Assembly: GCF_001278035.1 (NCBI RefSeq)
Contig: NZ_CP009453.1
Coordinates: forward strand, 124,001 to 188,000
Direction: 5' to 3'
DNA length: 64,000 bases
Source: Sphingopyxis sp. 113P3
Lineage (GTDB): Bacteria > Pseudomonadota > Alphaproteobacteria > Sphingomonadales > Sphingomonadaceae
The notes below the pieces were generated by a model. That model searched no databases, was not told the origin of the DNA, and saw nothing but the letters and a program-made list of their open reading frames with translations. The translations under genes were made by a program, and so were the position numbers. Of the stretch, positions 30,630-40,779 are shown one piece after another. Numbering within the stretch: the stretch's first letter is position 1; each line of letters begins with the position of its first letter.

Positions 30630-32426
30630 TCAGAACTTCTTCCTCAGGCCGAGTTTGAACGTCCGTCCAATCGGATTCCCAATGAACGGATCGTAGCTGT
30701 ATTCCAGACGTGCGCGAGGTGGATCACGGTCGAACACGTTCAAGACCGAAGCCGACAACGTAACGTCCAATGGTAGGTCTACGCGGTAGGTGAAATCGTG
30801 CATCATGAAGGAGTTCACGCGCAGACCGAAATCGACCAGTTGGCAATTGGTGGCCGAGCCGGCGTTGACGTTGGCCACGCTGCAGTTCGTCGAGGGGCCG
30901 GTCTGCACGACAGTCGGCCCTCGATTGTCGTCGACTCCCTCGATGAAGGTCGTCGTCCAGTTGAAGCGATGCGGCCCTGTTTCGAAGTCCAAATAGGCGG
31001 CTACCCGCAATTTCGACACGGTGCCCGGTGCTCGATCGTAGTTGGTGAATCCGGCCGCATCGAAAGCCGGCGAGACGAAGATACCGTTGTAGACGAACTC
31101 GTACTGCTTGTAATGAAACAGGTAGCTACCCGTCGCACCGATATCGAGCGTTCCGCCGATAAGCTGGTCGAAGCGATAATTGACGTCGAAATCCACTCCG
31201 TTGAGGCGGATCGTGGGACCATTGGTCACGTCGGATCGGACCCGCTCGATGTCGTTGCCCGTCGTCACGCCCTGCGTGCAGGCATTGGCGTTGTTGAAGG
31301 TGACGAACGAGCGCAGTGGGCTCGAGCAGTTGACGAACTGGCTGCCGTTTCCAGTACCCGCAACTGCGGTCGCGACGACATTGGCCGGAACCGCGAGGAT
31401 CTGGTCGTCGACCTTGTAGCTCCAATAATCTATCGTCGCCGTAAGCCCGCCTGTCTGTAAGATCGCGCCGACGCTGTAGCTGAGCGCCTTTTCTGGCCCG
31501 ACGGCGGGGTTGCCGAATGTGTCGATCGACTTGAAGACATTGCCCGAGGCGGCGATGCCTTGAAGGAGGGTGACACCCGTCGGCGCCGAATCCAGCACCG
31601 TAGGGCCACGAAAGGATGTCCCTACCGAACCTCTGATCGCCAGCCAGTCGGTTAGGTCCCATTTCGCGCGCAATTGCGGATTTGTGGTCGAGCCGGTCAA
31701 GCCGCCATAATCTTCGTGTCGTAACGACAGCTGGGCGTCGAACCCTTCGAACAGCGGCAGGCTCAACTCGCCGAACACCGCCTTCACCTTTAGGGAGAGA
31801 TCGAGCGGAATGTTCTGTCCGAGGAAGATGTAGGGGCCGGTGCGTAAGGCGCAGGTCGTCTGGCCTAGCACCGGGCATGGGTTGAGGTTGGCGTTGTAGA
31901 TGTCGGAGACACGCTGTTCGAAATCGACGTGCCGGTACTGCGCGCCGACCGCAAATCCCACCTCTCCGCCCGGGAGAATGACCGGCAAGGCGCCGCTTAC
32001 CACCGTATCGGCGACCCAGGTTTGGGTCTTGGCGGTGTAGCGCTGCGTGTCGAATAGCCAGGCGACAAGCTCGGTAGAATTGGCGTTCGCCGGCACATAG
32101 CCGGGGTTGGTCAACTCGAGCGGGCGATTGCCGGCATACCCATTCGAGAAGGGATTGAAGTATTGGCAGCCGTTGGCCCCGGGCACGGTGCCCCCGCAGT
32201 TGGGGCCACCCAAGCCGTCGAGTGCCCGCTGCAGGCGGTCGATCAAGACGTCGGGGGTCTGCTGGACCTGGTCCTCGATGATGTATGTCGCCGCAATGTC
32301 GAAGGCCAGGCCGTCCGTGAGGTCCCCTTTCACGCCCGCAGACCATCGCAACTGCTCGTAGTCGCGCTTGAGAATCTGTCCTCCTTTGCCGTCTGTCGTC
32401 GGATTGCCGCCCACTGCGATCGGACG
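30630..32426 (-). pseudogene. TonB-dependent receptor, C-terminal beta-barrel part
   Basis: About 600 residues from RPIAVGGNPTTDGKGGQI to the terminal FKLGLRKKF, which ends in the aromatic Phe used for outer-membrane insertion. Barrel motifs of large sphingomonad receptors are visible: GPNCGG, GCQYFNPFSN, WDLTDWLAIRGSVGTSFRGPT, VNYRFDQLIGGTLDIGATGSYL. There is no signal peptide, TonB box or plug, and no real start: upstream the frame stays open to 32553 without a receptor-like sequence. It appears to be the missing C-terminal part of the receptor at 20338-21450. Confidence 0.85.
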
Positions 32427-32631
32427 AAGCCGATTGGTCCTAATGCTCTGCGCTACGCCGATCAGAGCGCCTTGTCCGGTCTGGGGTCGATTCCTGAACG
32501 GCAGGAATTTTTCGCGAGCGGGGCAAAGCCGCCATGCGGCTTTCCGGATCGCGGATCAGCCCTGCTCATGGCCGCTTGTGGGTGGAAAGGCGAATGGCAG
32601 CTTTGGCAGCAAAACCTTGCAAGCTTGGTCG

Positions 32632-33087
32632 CTAGCTCGGAGTAGGCCCGACAAGCGCTATCCACTCGGCTTGTGTCCGCGGTTGTTCGGCAAGTGCGGG
32701 CACCCCATCAGGAAGCGTCACCCAGGCTTGCTTGCTGCTCACCCAAAGATGAGCGGCAGGCACGACCTCGTGGCTTTGATCGAGGGTTCCGCAGCGCAAC
32801 GATGCAAAGCCCGGGCGCTTGTCATTCTCGGCGAAGATGCGGACTTTGCAGGTTGGACACCCCCAGATCGATGATAGGGCACCACTCGGCTGTTCATAGG
32901 AGCCGATGTCCAGATCGCCCTCAATGTCGAGATCCTGCTTGGCGAACAGCATGTGCTCGCTGAAGGCTCCACCAGTTCGCGTCTGACAGTCGGTGCAATG
33001 GCATGCATAAGGTCGAAATCGAAATCCATCGCGAAGAGTGTAGCGCACGGCACCGCACAGACATCCACCCGTCAAATCGCCTTTCAT
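32632..33087 (-). CDS. GFA/CENP-V family zinc-binding protein
   Basis: Protein of 151 residues of the glutathione-dependent formaldehyde-activating-like family (Mss4-like fold). The zinc ligands are CLCG (near residue 9), CHCTDC (near 30) and CPTC (near 76). True formaldehyde activity is rarely shown for this family, so the role is open. Its ATG overlaps the stop of the preceding small gene (ATGA), and that gene in turn overlaps the lipoprotein gene, making a three-gene unit. Confidence 0.85.
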   Translation of the reverse strand: MKGDLTGGCLCGAVRYTLRDGFRFRPYACHCTDCQTRTGGAFSEHMLFAKQDLDIEGDLDIGSYEQPSGALSSIWGCPTCKVRIFAENDKRPGFASLRCGTLDQSHEVVPAAHLWVSSKQAWVTLPDGVPALAEQPRTQAEWIALVGPTPS

Positions 33088-33287
33088 CGGTTAGCCCTCA
33101 CGTCGTAACCTTCCGGCAGTCTAGCGAAGGCTGGAACGGCGACAATGGGGTCGTGAGCTGCCTGGCGGCTTTTGGCCCATAGGCCCAGGATAGCGGACAA
33201 TGCGTCCGGCGCCGGCTCGGTGTCTGCTTTCCTACCCCGGCGATCTGGAAGCTGCCGATCGGCTTCCGACCCCTTAGCAGTCATCAC
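33084..33287 (-). CDS. Small protein of unknown function
   Basis: Protein of 67 residues, Arg/Ala-rich, with no hydrophobic segment or known motif (SAILGLWAKSRQAAHDPIV in the middle). I accept it as a gene because both its start and its stop overlap neighbours by four bases, and no other frame is plausible there. Function unknown. Confidence 0.5.
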   Translation of the reverse strand: MMTAKGSEADRQLPDRRGRKADTEPAPDALSAILGLWAKSRQAAHDPIVAVPAFARLPEGYDVRANR

Positions 33288-34657
33288 TCCAGTTGCAGGG
33301 ATTGGTTTGCCATCTGTCCCAACGCGCCGAGCGCTTCGAGCGCGTCTCTGGAATTGCCGTCAGCAAGCGTCATGATCCGCGCCGTCACAGACGGCGAGGC
33401 CCCCAGCTCGCGGGTGAGCCTGAAGAAGATCGCCTCGCTCCACGGTTCTCCCTTGCGCACAGCAACGAACAGCGCGCGGTTGAGATCGGCAAGGCCGGCC
33501 TTGCCAGCGCGCCGTTCGTCTTGATCGATCGCCAGCCACATGATCAGCCCGCACTGATAGTGCAGATCGAATTTGCCCTCGGCCGAGGCTTTGCTCAAAG
33601 GTGTCGCGGCAAGCCCGGCGGCACAGGCCTGTTGGGCCTCTTCCTTGCGGCTCAGCACATAGGCCCGCTCTGCCGGACCGCGCCCGACCATCGCTAGCGC
33701 GGCCATGGCCTCGGCACCGCCCTCGTGAATCCACGCAAAACGATCGTCGCCGAACAGTTTGCCGGCCTTGTCCTGCTGGAACAGATGCGCGGCTTCGTGG
33801 GCGAAGAACCAATCCAGCCACAGCGGATTATCCGCAGCGACCCTTTCAATCGCGCCCTCGCCGTCAAAGTGCATGAAAATCTGACGCGGGAGGGTGCCGC
33901 CCTGGCTAGAAACTCGGCCATTCTTCTCCGGCTCGTCGTCGATGGAGACATAGAGTTCCGGTTTGAAGGACAGCGGGCCGTAGATCGTGGCAAGATCCTG
34001 AATGGCTTGGGGCAGGGAGCGATCGAGATGCTGGCGCACCGCCGGCGGAAGACCGGGATCAATGATCGCCACGAAATCATCGGCATCCACGGGCTTGAGC
34101 GTGCCGATGAAGATGCTGGTGCCATCGTCCCGGCTGATGAAGCTCTCGCGGTCCGGGGTCCGGCGACCCTCGACACCGACAATCTCGCCGGGCGCCGTGA
34201 TGCGGATCGGCAGGGGGCCGGTCTGCTCGCATGGCGCGCTCGGGCAGGCGTGGAACTGGCCGGAATGAACGAGAGCGCCGCCCTGGCTGAACGGCGAGAA
34301 GGGCGCGTAGCTCTTCGGCAGGGCGCGATAGTCGATCGGAATCGTGAACGCGACTTGCCGGAACGCTTGCCCGTCGGTGCGCTCGATCCGCTCGCCTTGG
34401 CCTTCCTTGACCCAGCGGAAGGCACCGTCGGCGGGCTTCCAGACTTCAGCGCGATAGCCGCCGAGCTCTTGCGGGAAGTGGAGCGCCGTGGTCGCCTCGC
34501 TTAGGCGATAGTCTGCCGTGACCTGCCGGTCTGCAGAGTGGGTCAGATCCAGCGCCAGCGTCTGAGGCGCGCCCGGCACGCCCACTCCGGCAGCGCAGCC
34601 TGCTAAAGCGAGGGCTGCGGGCAGCACTATGGCAAGCGTGCGAAATGACAATGGCAT
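33284..34657 (-). CDS. Lipoprotein with a zinc-metallopeptidase motif
   Basis: Protein of 457 residues. Signal peptide with a lipobox (ALALAGC), so the mature protein is anchored by a lipidated Cys. The catalytic motif HEAAHLFQQ (HExxH) is followed by WIHEGGAEAMA, the third ligand Glu of gluzincins. The N-terminal half is beta-rich, as in M1/M61-like aminopeptidases, though I cannot name the family. ATG 34657 is preferred to 34690 because it gives a clean signal peptide. It is the first gene of the unit with the small protein and the GFA protein. Confidence 0.75.
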   Translation of the reverse strand: MPLSFRTLAIVLPAALALAGCAAGVGVPGAPQTLALDLTHSADRQVTADYRLSEATTALHFPQELGGYRAEVWKPADGAFRWVKEGQGERIERTDGQAFRQVAFTIPIDYRALPKSYAPFSPFSQGGALVHSGQFHACPSAPCEQTGPLPIRITAPGEIVGVEGRRTPDRESFISRDDGTSIFIGTLKPVDADDFVAIIDPGLPPAVRQHLDRSLPQAIQDLATIYGPLSFKPELYVSIDDEPEKNGRVSSQGGTLPRQIFMHFDGEGAIERVAADNPLWLDWFFAHEAAHLFQQDKAGKLFGDDRFAWIHEGGAEAMAALAMVGRGPAERAYVLSRKEEAQQACAAGLAATPLSKASAEGKFDLHYQCGLIMWLAIDQDERRAGKAGLADLNRALFVAVRKGEPWSEAIFFRLTRELGASPSVTARIMTLADGNSRDALEALGALGQMANQSLQLE

Positions 34658-34831
34658 ATCGATTCCCTGAACGACCGGTTGAGGCGACATCTACAGCTCT
34701 GGCACGGCGTCGAAAAGCCGCCCTTCGCTTTCCCACCCTCGACCTCGCCATTAGATCGGCTCTGGGCAAAACTTGGAAGCGGTCATTGAACGTGGGGGCG
34801 GCGGTGGTGGCGGTGCCCGGACGCATACGGC

Positions 34832-35284
34832 TTAGCGTACGTTTACGCACAGATTCTGCGATGCCCCCGTCTTGGCAGCCTCCTGTGCGACGTCGGCGAG
34901 CGGCTCGAAACGGTAAGGGGCGAAGTCCGCCACCATCCGCTTCGACAGCGTCTTGCGGCTGTAGGCGCCGCCCTCGGTCCAGCTCGCGCTTTGCGTGAAG
35001 CCATAGCCCTCCGCGTGCCGAACCATCTCGTCGTGCGGCGCGACGTACCAGCGGCCGGCGTCGTGGAACGCGATCCAGATGTCGCGACCGAGGTACTTCC
35101 GGTCGATCATCCAGCGCCCCTTGAGCTGGACGAGCTTCGTGTCGCCGGTCGTCTCATTGGCGAGGATGAAGTCGATGCCGCCGTCGTAGACCGGCAGGAA
35201 GGCGTTGTAGCCGTTGGCGAGCGCGAGGCTCACCAGCGCGTTGCGGTTGATGACCTCTCGGATCTGGCTGCGGTATCGGCTCAT
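34832..35284 (-). CDS. PDDEXK nuclease-like protein next to the type ISP enzyme
   Basis: Protein of 150 residues. A restriction-endonuclease-like core is suggested by DGGIDFIL followed by KLVQLKGRW, that is D-x(n)-QxK, after an N-terminal helix (INRNALVSLALANGYN). ATG 35284 comes 10 bp after the type ISP stop, so the two are cotranscribed. It may be an accessory or orphan nuclease, or a small protein modulating the restriction enzyme. I know of no standard partner of this kind for type ISP systems. Confidence 0.6.
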   Translation of the reverse strand: MSRYRSQIREVINRNALVSLALANGYNAFLPVYDGGIDFILANETTGDTKLVQLKGRWMIDRKYLGRDIWIAFHDAGRWYVAPHDEMVRHAEGYGFTQSASWTEGGAYSRKTLSKRMVADFAPYRFEPLADVAQEAAKTGASQNLCVNVR

Positions 35285-35294
35285 GGGCGCGGCC

Positions 35295-38200
35295 TCAGCC
35301 CTGCCAGCTTGGCAGCGCGGCAACGATTTCGCGCGTGCGCAGGCTCATGGCGATGACGCGTGCGAGGAGGTCGAAGGGGTAGCGGGGATCGCCCTTCTCC
35401 TCGCGCGCGTAGGCGTTGGCGTCCTTGGTGATGCCCGACGCGGTGTCGGTCCGGACCCCCTGCCACTCCATCACCCATTCGATCGCCGACTTGCCGTTGA
35501 CGACGTAATCGTACGCCTCGAGCGGCACGCCGGTCAGGGTGAGGTTGTGGTTGTAGTGGATGACGCTGCGATCATACGCGCCCTGCTTGCCGCCGAAGCG
35601 CATCTTCTCGACCCGCCAGAAGACGACGGGGTCGGGGATGTTGATCAGCCGCAGGTCGCCCTGGGCGAGCGTCACGGGGAACGGCTCTACACTCTCGAAA
35701 CCGCAGTGCAGCTCGGCAAGCTCCCGGCCCGCCCGCTCGAATGCGTCGAAGATGGCGCGATCGGTCGGAACCGGCAGACGCGGCAGTTCCTTGGCGAGCG
35801 TGTCGGCAAAGCGCAGACGATAGTCGGGTGCGTGGAGCAAGCCGTACGAATAATAGAACATTGCCTCGTGGCTGAGCGCGGCATCGCCGAGCGCGCTGCG
35901 ATAGGCGTCGAGCGCGCCAGGCGTGATCCCGGGGCGGCGCCGGTACTGGCGCTCTCCCTCCCCGAACAATTCGCCAGCGGCGAGATCGGCATCCGGGCCG
36001 ACAGGCTCGTAAATCCAGAGCGGGAAACACTGCGAGCCGCCCATATCGGCGAAGTGCAGGCTGGGAACGGCGTCGGCCATGATCGCGCCAAACGCGACCT
36101 TGCCACCGACCCCGGAGATGCTGATCACCCTGTTGTCGCAGCCCGCCGCCGGAAAGATCGACGGCATCTTGTAGACCATCTCGTTGAGGTCGCGGGCGAA
36201 ATACAGCATCTGAGGGGTGAAGGGCCGATATAGGGACCGCGTGATGGCCGCCCCTTCGTACGCGAGGGGCCGGCGTTTGACCGCCATATCCTTCAGTGCA
36301 CGGGTCCAACTGATCTTTCGGCTGTCGGTGTCGACGAACGCGTCGATGAGCGCCTCCCGCTCTTTGCGGGTGGCCTTTGGATGCGCTGCGTCGAACCGTT
36401 TCAGCTCGGAATTGTAAGTGTCGATCATGCGGCCGATGTTCGCGGCAAGTGCGGCGCGCGACGGGTTGTAAGCCCACCAATCACGCTGCGTCTTCACGCC
36501 GGCAGAATAGCTTGCAAAAAGCTTGATCCGCTCCTTCCCGTCCTTGTCGCCCATCGCCATCAGATCGGCGAAGCTGCCGTCGCGCTGACCCAGCCAGTCG
36601 CCGTGCGCGTCGGGCTCGATCAAACGCCAGCCCTTGCGCGCACCTACGCCCTTCATGCTGCCGAGGCGCATGACCTCCGCCAGCTTCCGCTCACGGGTCA
36701 GGTAGTCGTCGACGGCGTGGAAATGGATGCGGCCATGGTGGGCGGCGTCGGGGTTCTTGACGAACAGCCACACTGCGATCGGCGCGCGCGAACCGGCATC
36801 GAAGATCTTGCCGCCCTCGCGCCGCGACCGCTCACCCGAGGTGCGCTGGTTGCCCTTGAGGTGGAAGATGTAGAGGTCGGCGAACTCCTCCTGCAGGCAT
36901 CGCCGGATGCCATCGGTGGAATTGCCGTCGACCCAGCCCCCGTTCGTGACGAACGACACGATGCCGCGGTCGCCGATCCGGTCGGAGGCCCAGCGCATCG
37001 CGCGGATGTAGCTGTTGTAGAGCCCATTCTTGTTCCGCGCGGCCGAGCGCGCGGCGTAGGTGTCGCGCACCCGCTGATCGAGGTGCGGATAGTCGACGTT
37101 GGCGGCATTGTCGTTCGCCGTGTCCTGCCCGTCCGAATAGGGCGGGTTGCCGATGATGACGCGGATGTCGAGCGCCTTCTGCCGCGTCCGCCGCCCGCTG
37201 TTGTCGCGCAGGGTCTCCGCGACGAGGTCATCCTTCTCGTAGAGCTGGAAGGTGTCGGTCAGGCAGATGCCGGGGAAGGGCTGATAGGCGCCGCCCGACA
37301 GCTCGTGGAACGTCGCCTCGATGTTGATCGCGGCGATGTAGTAGGCGAGCAGCACGATCTCGTTGGCGTGGATCTCGTGCGCGTATTTGCGCGCCAGCTG
37401 GTCGGCGGGGATCAGCCCCGACTGCAGCAGCCGGGTGACGAAGGTGCCGGTCCCGGTGAAGGGGTCGATGATGTGCACCCCCTCGGACGCCAGCGTCTGC
37501 CCGAAGCTGTCGCGCAGCGCCTCGTCGACCGAGCGGATGATGAAGTCGACGATCTCGACCGGCGTGTAGACGATGCCGAGCTTCTTCGAGAGCGTCGGGA
37601 AGGCGGTCTTGAAGAACTTGTCGTAAAGCTCGAGCACGATGCGCTGCTTGGCGGCGGCGCTGTCGATCCCGGCGGCGCGCATCCGCACGCTCGCGTAGAA
37701 GCGTTCCAGCCCCTGCGCCTCGCGGTCGAGGTTGTGACGGTCGAGGACGGCAAGCACGCCTTCGAGCGCGCGGCTGACGGGGTTGGAGGCGGCGAAGTCG
37801 TAGCCCTCGAACAGCGCCTCGAACACGGGCCGGGTGATGAGGTGCTGGGCCAGCGTCTCGATGGCCTCGGCCTCGGTGATGCTGTCGTTAAGGTCGTCGC
37901 GGATCTCGGTGAGGAAGCGCTCGAACGCGGCGCGCTCCTCGCTGCCCGGCGTCGCCACGATCGCGGCGATGCGCGTCACTTGCGCCTCGGCGATGCCGGC
38001 GACGTCCTTCGCCCACTCCTCCCAATAGGTGCGCGTGCCGCACTTCCGGACGATGCGCGCCATGATCGCGCGGCTGATCTCGTCGAACTGAAAGGCGAGG
38101 CTGCCTTGCGCCGGTCCTGGCGCGGCGGGGCGATCGTCGCCGGGGTCGGTGTCGCCCGCCCCGCCCTCGCCGCCGATGCCGATGCCGCCGCCGCCCTTCT

Positions 38201-40208
38201 GCGGCCGCGTCGGCAGTTCGTTGGCGACGGCGATGATCTCGATGCGATCGCCCGGATCGACGCCGAGGTCGATCTTGTTGATCGTCGCGTCGAGCCGCTC
38301 GTCGTGGCTCCGGAGCGCGTTCAGGATCTGCCAGACGACGCGGTACTTCTCGTTGTTGTTGAGCGCGTCCTCGGCTGCGACCCCGGCGGGGATGCCGACC
38401 GGCAGGATCACGTAGCCGAGCTCCTTGCCCGGCGCGCGCCGCATGACCCGCCCGACGGCCTGCACGACGTCGATCTGACTCTTGCGCGGATGGAGGAACA
38501 TGACGGCGTCGAGCGCGGGCACGTCGACGCCCTCCGACAGGCAGCGCGCGTTGGTGAGGACGCGGCACTCGTCGTCGCGGCCCGTGTCGGCCTTCAGCCA
38601 GCCGAGCAGATGATCGCGCGCCTTGGCGTTGAACCCGCCGTCCACATGCTCGACCGTGACCTCGAGCGGTGGCATCTGTTCCGCAAGCTTGGGTGCCGCC
38701 GCCTCGAGCGAGGCACGCCAGTCGGCGGCGACCCGTCCGAACTCGGCCGCGACGGTCTTGGAGGCGGCGATGCTCTTGGCGAACGCGATCGCGCGCCGCA
38801 TCGGTCGTGGGTGGCCCGCCTCACCTGCGAAGTCCACCTTGGTCAGCGCTTTGTAGCAGCCCACCAACTTCGTTGCATCGTCGAGCACCAGTGCGCTGTC
38901 GTCGTCAGCAAGCCGCGCCTGCAGGCCGGCGGCCACATCCGCTTCGTTGATGGCGAGGACGATGACCTTGTAGTCGGTGAGGAGGTCGTTCTGAACTGCC
39001 CACCCGAAGCTGCGTGTGAAAAGTGTTTCGCCATAGAGAGCAGGGTCGTCCATTGAGACGAGCGCGGCATTCTCATCGCGCGCGACATCGCGCACCGCTT
39101 CACCATACACGCGCGGCGTCGCGGTCATGTAGAGACGCTTGGCGGCGCGGATGTAGGTTGCGTCATGGACGCGCACGAAGTTGCTCTCATCCTCGCCAGA
39201 CAGCGTCACGCCGGTGGTTCGGTGGGCCTCGTCGCAAATGATCAGGTCGAACGCCGGTAACCCGAACTTTTCCTGCGCTACTGCAATCGTTGGCAATGAC
39301 TGGTAGGTCGAGAAGATCACCGTCATCCGCTCGGGAACGTCGATGGTCGCCTTTGCTGCGAGCACAGAAGCGTTGGTTGTCGCCGGAATCTCGAGGTCGT
39401 GCGCGTCGATGTCGGTTGTATCATCGCGGCCGCGCCGGACACCGACCTGCGCGTCCGAGCAAACCGCGAACGAGCGAAGCGGCGCTTCGCTATCGATCGA
39501 CCACTCACGCACGGTCTGCTGCATCAAAGCCAGGCTTGGCACCAGGAACAGCACCCGACCCCCTCGCCCCGCCATCGCTTCCGCGATCTTAAGCCCGGTA
39601 AAAGTCTTGCCGGTACCGCACGCCATGATGAGCTTTCCGCGGTCGGCCGTCGCTAGCTTGTCGGTGACGCAATCAATCGCTTCGATCTGGTCGGGACGTG
39701 GCCGCTTTTTGTCAGTCAGCCGCACTGTGCCGTCGGCAGCAAATGCGGACCAGTCGATCCCGCTCTCCTCGAGCTCGGTGAGACCGACGCGCTGCGTTTC
39801 GATTGCCTGATCTCGAAAGGTCGTCTCGGCATGATCGGTCCAGTTGACACCCGTCGTGTCGACGAACATCCGGCGCGCGAAAGGTGCGCGCGCGGACGCG
39901 GCCAGGAACCCATCAATGTCGGATCGCTGAAGCCGATAGCCCTCCGCGTAGAATTTGCACTGTATCGCGCACCAGCGACCCGGATCGTCCGCCAGCTCGG
40001 CGACGAGATCGATGCCCGTGTCAGTCCCGCTTTCTCCGCGTTCCCGCCCGAAGTCCGTATAGGTCAGCACGCGCGCATAACGGCCCGCTTGGGTCGGTGC
40101 GTGCTCAAGCCAAATTTTGGTCAGTCGCTCAAAGTAGGTGCCCTTCTCGCGCTGCGACCGCGCACTCGAACGATAGTGGTCTAACAGGGCACGAAGGGGT
40201 GTCGGCAC
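35295..40208 (-). CDS. Single-chain type ISP restriction-modification enzyme
   Basis: Protein of 1637 residues combining nuclease, translocase and methyltransferase. Residues 40-100: Mrr-like nuclease (GTDTGIDLVAE, CAIQCKFY). Residues about 165-620: superfamily 2 helicase with MACGTGKTF (Walker A), ICDEAHR, TATPR, and QAVGRVMRR (motif VI). Residues about 860-1250: N6-adenine methyltransferase with DPFTGTGTF (motif I) and VIIGNPPYSDG (motif IV). The C-terminal part is the target-recognition region. The layout is that of LlaBIII-type ISP enzymes, which translocate along DNA and need no separate subunits. GTG start at 40208; complete by length. Confidence 0.92.
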   Translation of the reverse strand: MPTPLRALLDHYRSSARSQREKGTYFERLTKIWLEHAPTQAGRYARVLTYTDFGRERGESGTDTGIDLVAELADDPGRWCAIQCKFYAEGYRLQRSDIDGFLAASARAPFARRMFVDTTGVNWTDHAETTFRDQAIETQRVGLTELEESGIDWSAFAADGTVRLTDKKRPRPDQIEAIDCVTDKLATADRGKLIMACGTGKTFTGLKIAEAMAGRGGRVLFLVPSLALMQQTVREWSIDSEAPLRSFAVCSDAQVGVRRGRDDTTDIDAHDLEIPATTNASVLAAKATIDVPERMTVIFSTYQSLPTIAVAQEKFGLPAFDLIICDEAHRTTGVTLSGEDESNFVRVHDATYIRAAKRLYMTATPRVYGEAVRDVARDENAALVSMDDPALYGETLFTRSFGWAVQNDLLTDYKVIVLAINEADVAAGLQARLADDDSALVLDDATKLVGCYKALTKVDFAGEAGHPRPMRRAIAFAKSIAASKTVAAEFGRVAADWRASLEAAAPKLAEQMPPLEVTVEHVDGGFNAKARDHLLGWLKADTGRDDECRVLTNARCLSEGVDVPALDAVMFLHPRKSQIDVVQAVGRVMRRAPGKELGYVILPVGIPAGVAAEDALNNNEKYRVVWQILNALRSHDERLDATINKIDLGVDPGDRIEIIAVANELPTRPQKGGGGIGIGGEGGAGDTDPGDDRPAAPGPAQGSLAFQFDEISRAIMARIVRKCGTRTYWEEWAKDVAGIAEAQVTRIAAIVATPGSEERAAFERFLTEIRDDLNDSITEAEAIETLAQHLITRPVFEALFEGYDFAASNPVSRALEGVLAVLDRHNLDREAQGLERFYASVRMRAAGIDSAAAKQRIVLELYDKFFKTAFPTLSKKLGIVYTPVEIVDFIIRSVDEALRDSFGQTLASEGVHIIDPFTGTGTFVTRLLQSGLIPADQLARKYAHEIHANEIVLLAYYIAAINIEATFHELSGGAYQPFPGICLTDTFQLYEKDDLVAETLRDNSGRRTRQKALDIRVIIGNPPYSDGQDTANDNAANVDYPHLDQRVRDTYAARSAARNKNGLYNSYIRAMRWASDRIGDRGIVSFVTNGGWVDGNSTDGIRRCLQEEFADLYIFHLKGNQRTSGERSRREGGKIFDAGSRAPIAVWLFVKNPDAAHHGRIHFHAVDDYLTRERKLAEVMRLGSMKGVGARKGWRLIEPDAHGDWLGQRDGSFADLMAMGDKDGKERIKLFASYSAGVKTQRDWWAYNPSRAALAANIGRMIDTYNSELKRFDAAHPKATRKEREALIDAFVDTDSRKISWTRALKDMAVKRRPLAYEGAAITRSLYRPFTPQMLYFARDLNEMVYKMPSIFPAAGCDNRVISISGVGGKVAFGAIMADAVPSLHFADMGGSQCFPLWIYEPVGPDADLAAGELFGEGERQYRRRPGITPGALDAYRSALGDAALSHEAMFYYSYGLLHAPDYRLRFADTLAKELPRLPVPTDRAIFDAFERAGRELAELHCGFESVEPFPVTLAQGDLRLINIPDPVVFWRVEKMRFGGKQGAYDRSVIHYNHNLTLTGVPLEAYDYVVNGKSAIEWVMEWQGVRTDTASGITKDANAYAREEKGDPRYPFDLLARVIAMSLRTREIVAALPSWQG

Positions 40209-40392
40209 AAATGGGCTTTCGTGAAAATCTCGAAGGTCGAGCGTCTACAAGTTTTCGTCTCAATGAGTCTGCTGGTATTGCGGAGACCTAATATGGGGCA
40301 GCGAAATGTTGCTCGTTCAATGTGCCAATTCACCGTGCCGAAAGTGGCCTCAAGCGGGCATTTGCCAAGTCCTATCCTCTCAGGATTCTCCA

Positions 40393-40779
40393 TTAGCGAA
40401 GGTGCTTGAGCTGTAGCCCCCTCACCTTCACCTTCTTCCATTCGCGGTCAGCGGTGAGGACCGGCAAGCCTAGCTGAAGCCCGAGTGCCATGCACGAACG
40501 GTCACCCAGCCCTCGCCCATATTCCTGGGTCTTCTCCCACAGCTCGGCAGCGGCATAGGCAGCCTCGGTATCATGTGCACGGACGTCGAGCGCGAGCTCG
40601 CCGAGGATCGCGCGCACGTCCGCACAGGATGCGCCTTCACGAAACATCTCCTTTGCCACTTCCTGCAGATTGACAGCGGAGATTGCAGCATTGCCCATGT
40701 GGCCGGCAACGATGTCCGCCCCCGGCTCGTCACGCAGAAGCGCCAGCACGGCCGATGCATCCAGCACCACCTCGCTCAT
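40393..40779 (-). CDS. vapC: VapC-type PIN-domain toxin
   Basis: Protein of 128 residues, a PIN ribonuclease. Acidic active site residues are Asp7 (LDASAVLALL), Glu in NLQEVAKEM, Asp in GLGDRSCMALG and Asp in LTADREW. It should cleave RNA, often initiator tRNA, when its antitoxin is lost. Its ATG overlaps the antitoxin stop (ATGA). Its C-terminal motifs are of the same type as the truncated vapC at 923-1078. Confidence 0.9.
   Translation of the reverse strand: MSEVVLDASAVLALLRDEPGADIVAGHMGNAAISAVNLQEVAKEMFREGASCADVRAILGELALDVRAHDTEAAYAAAELWEKTQEYGRGLGDRSCMALGLQLGLPVLTADREWKKVKVRGLQLKHLR

Noticed and set aside
36381..39056. An 891-codon plus-strand open frame opposite the type ISP gene
   Set aside because: It is antisense to the helicase and methyltransferase motifs. 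It arises from high GC codon use and has no ribosome binding site or family features.
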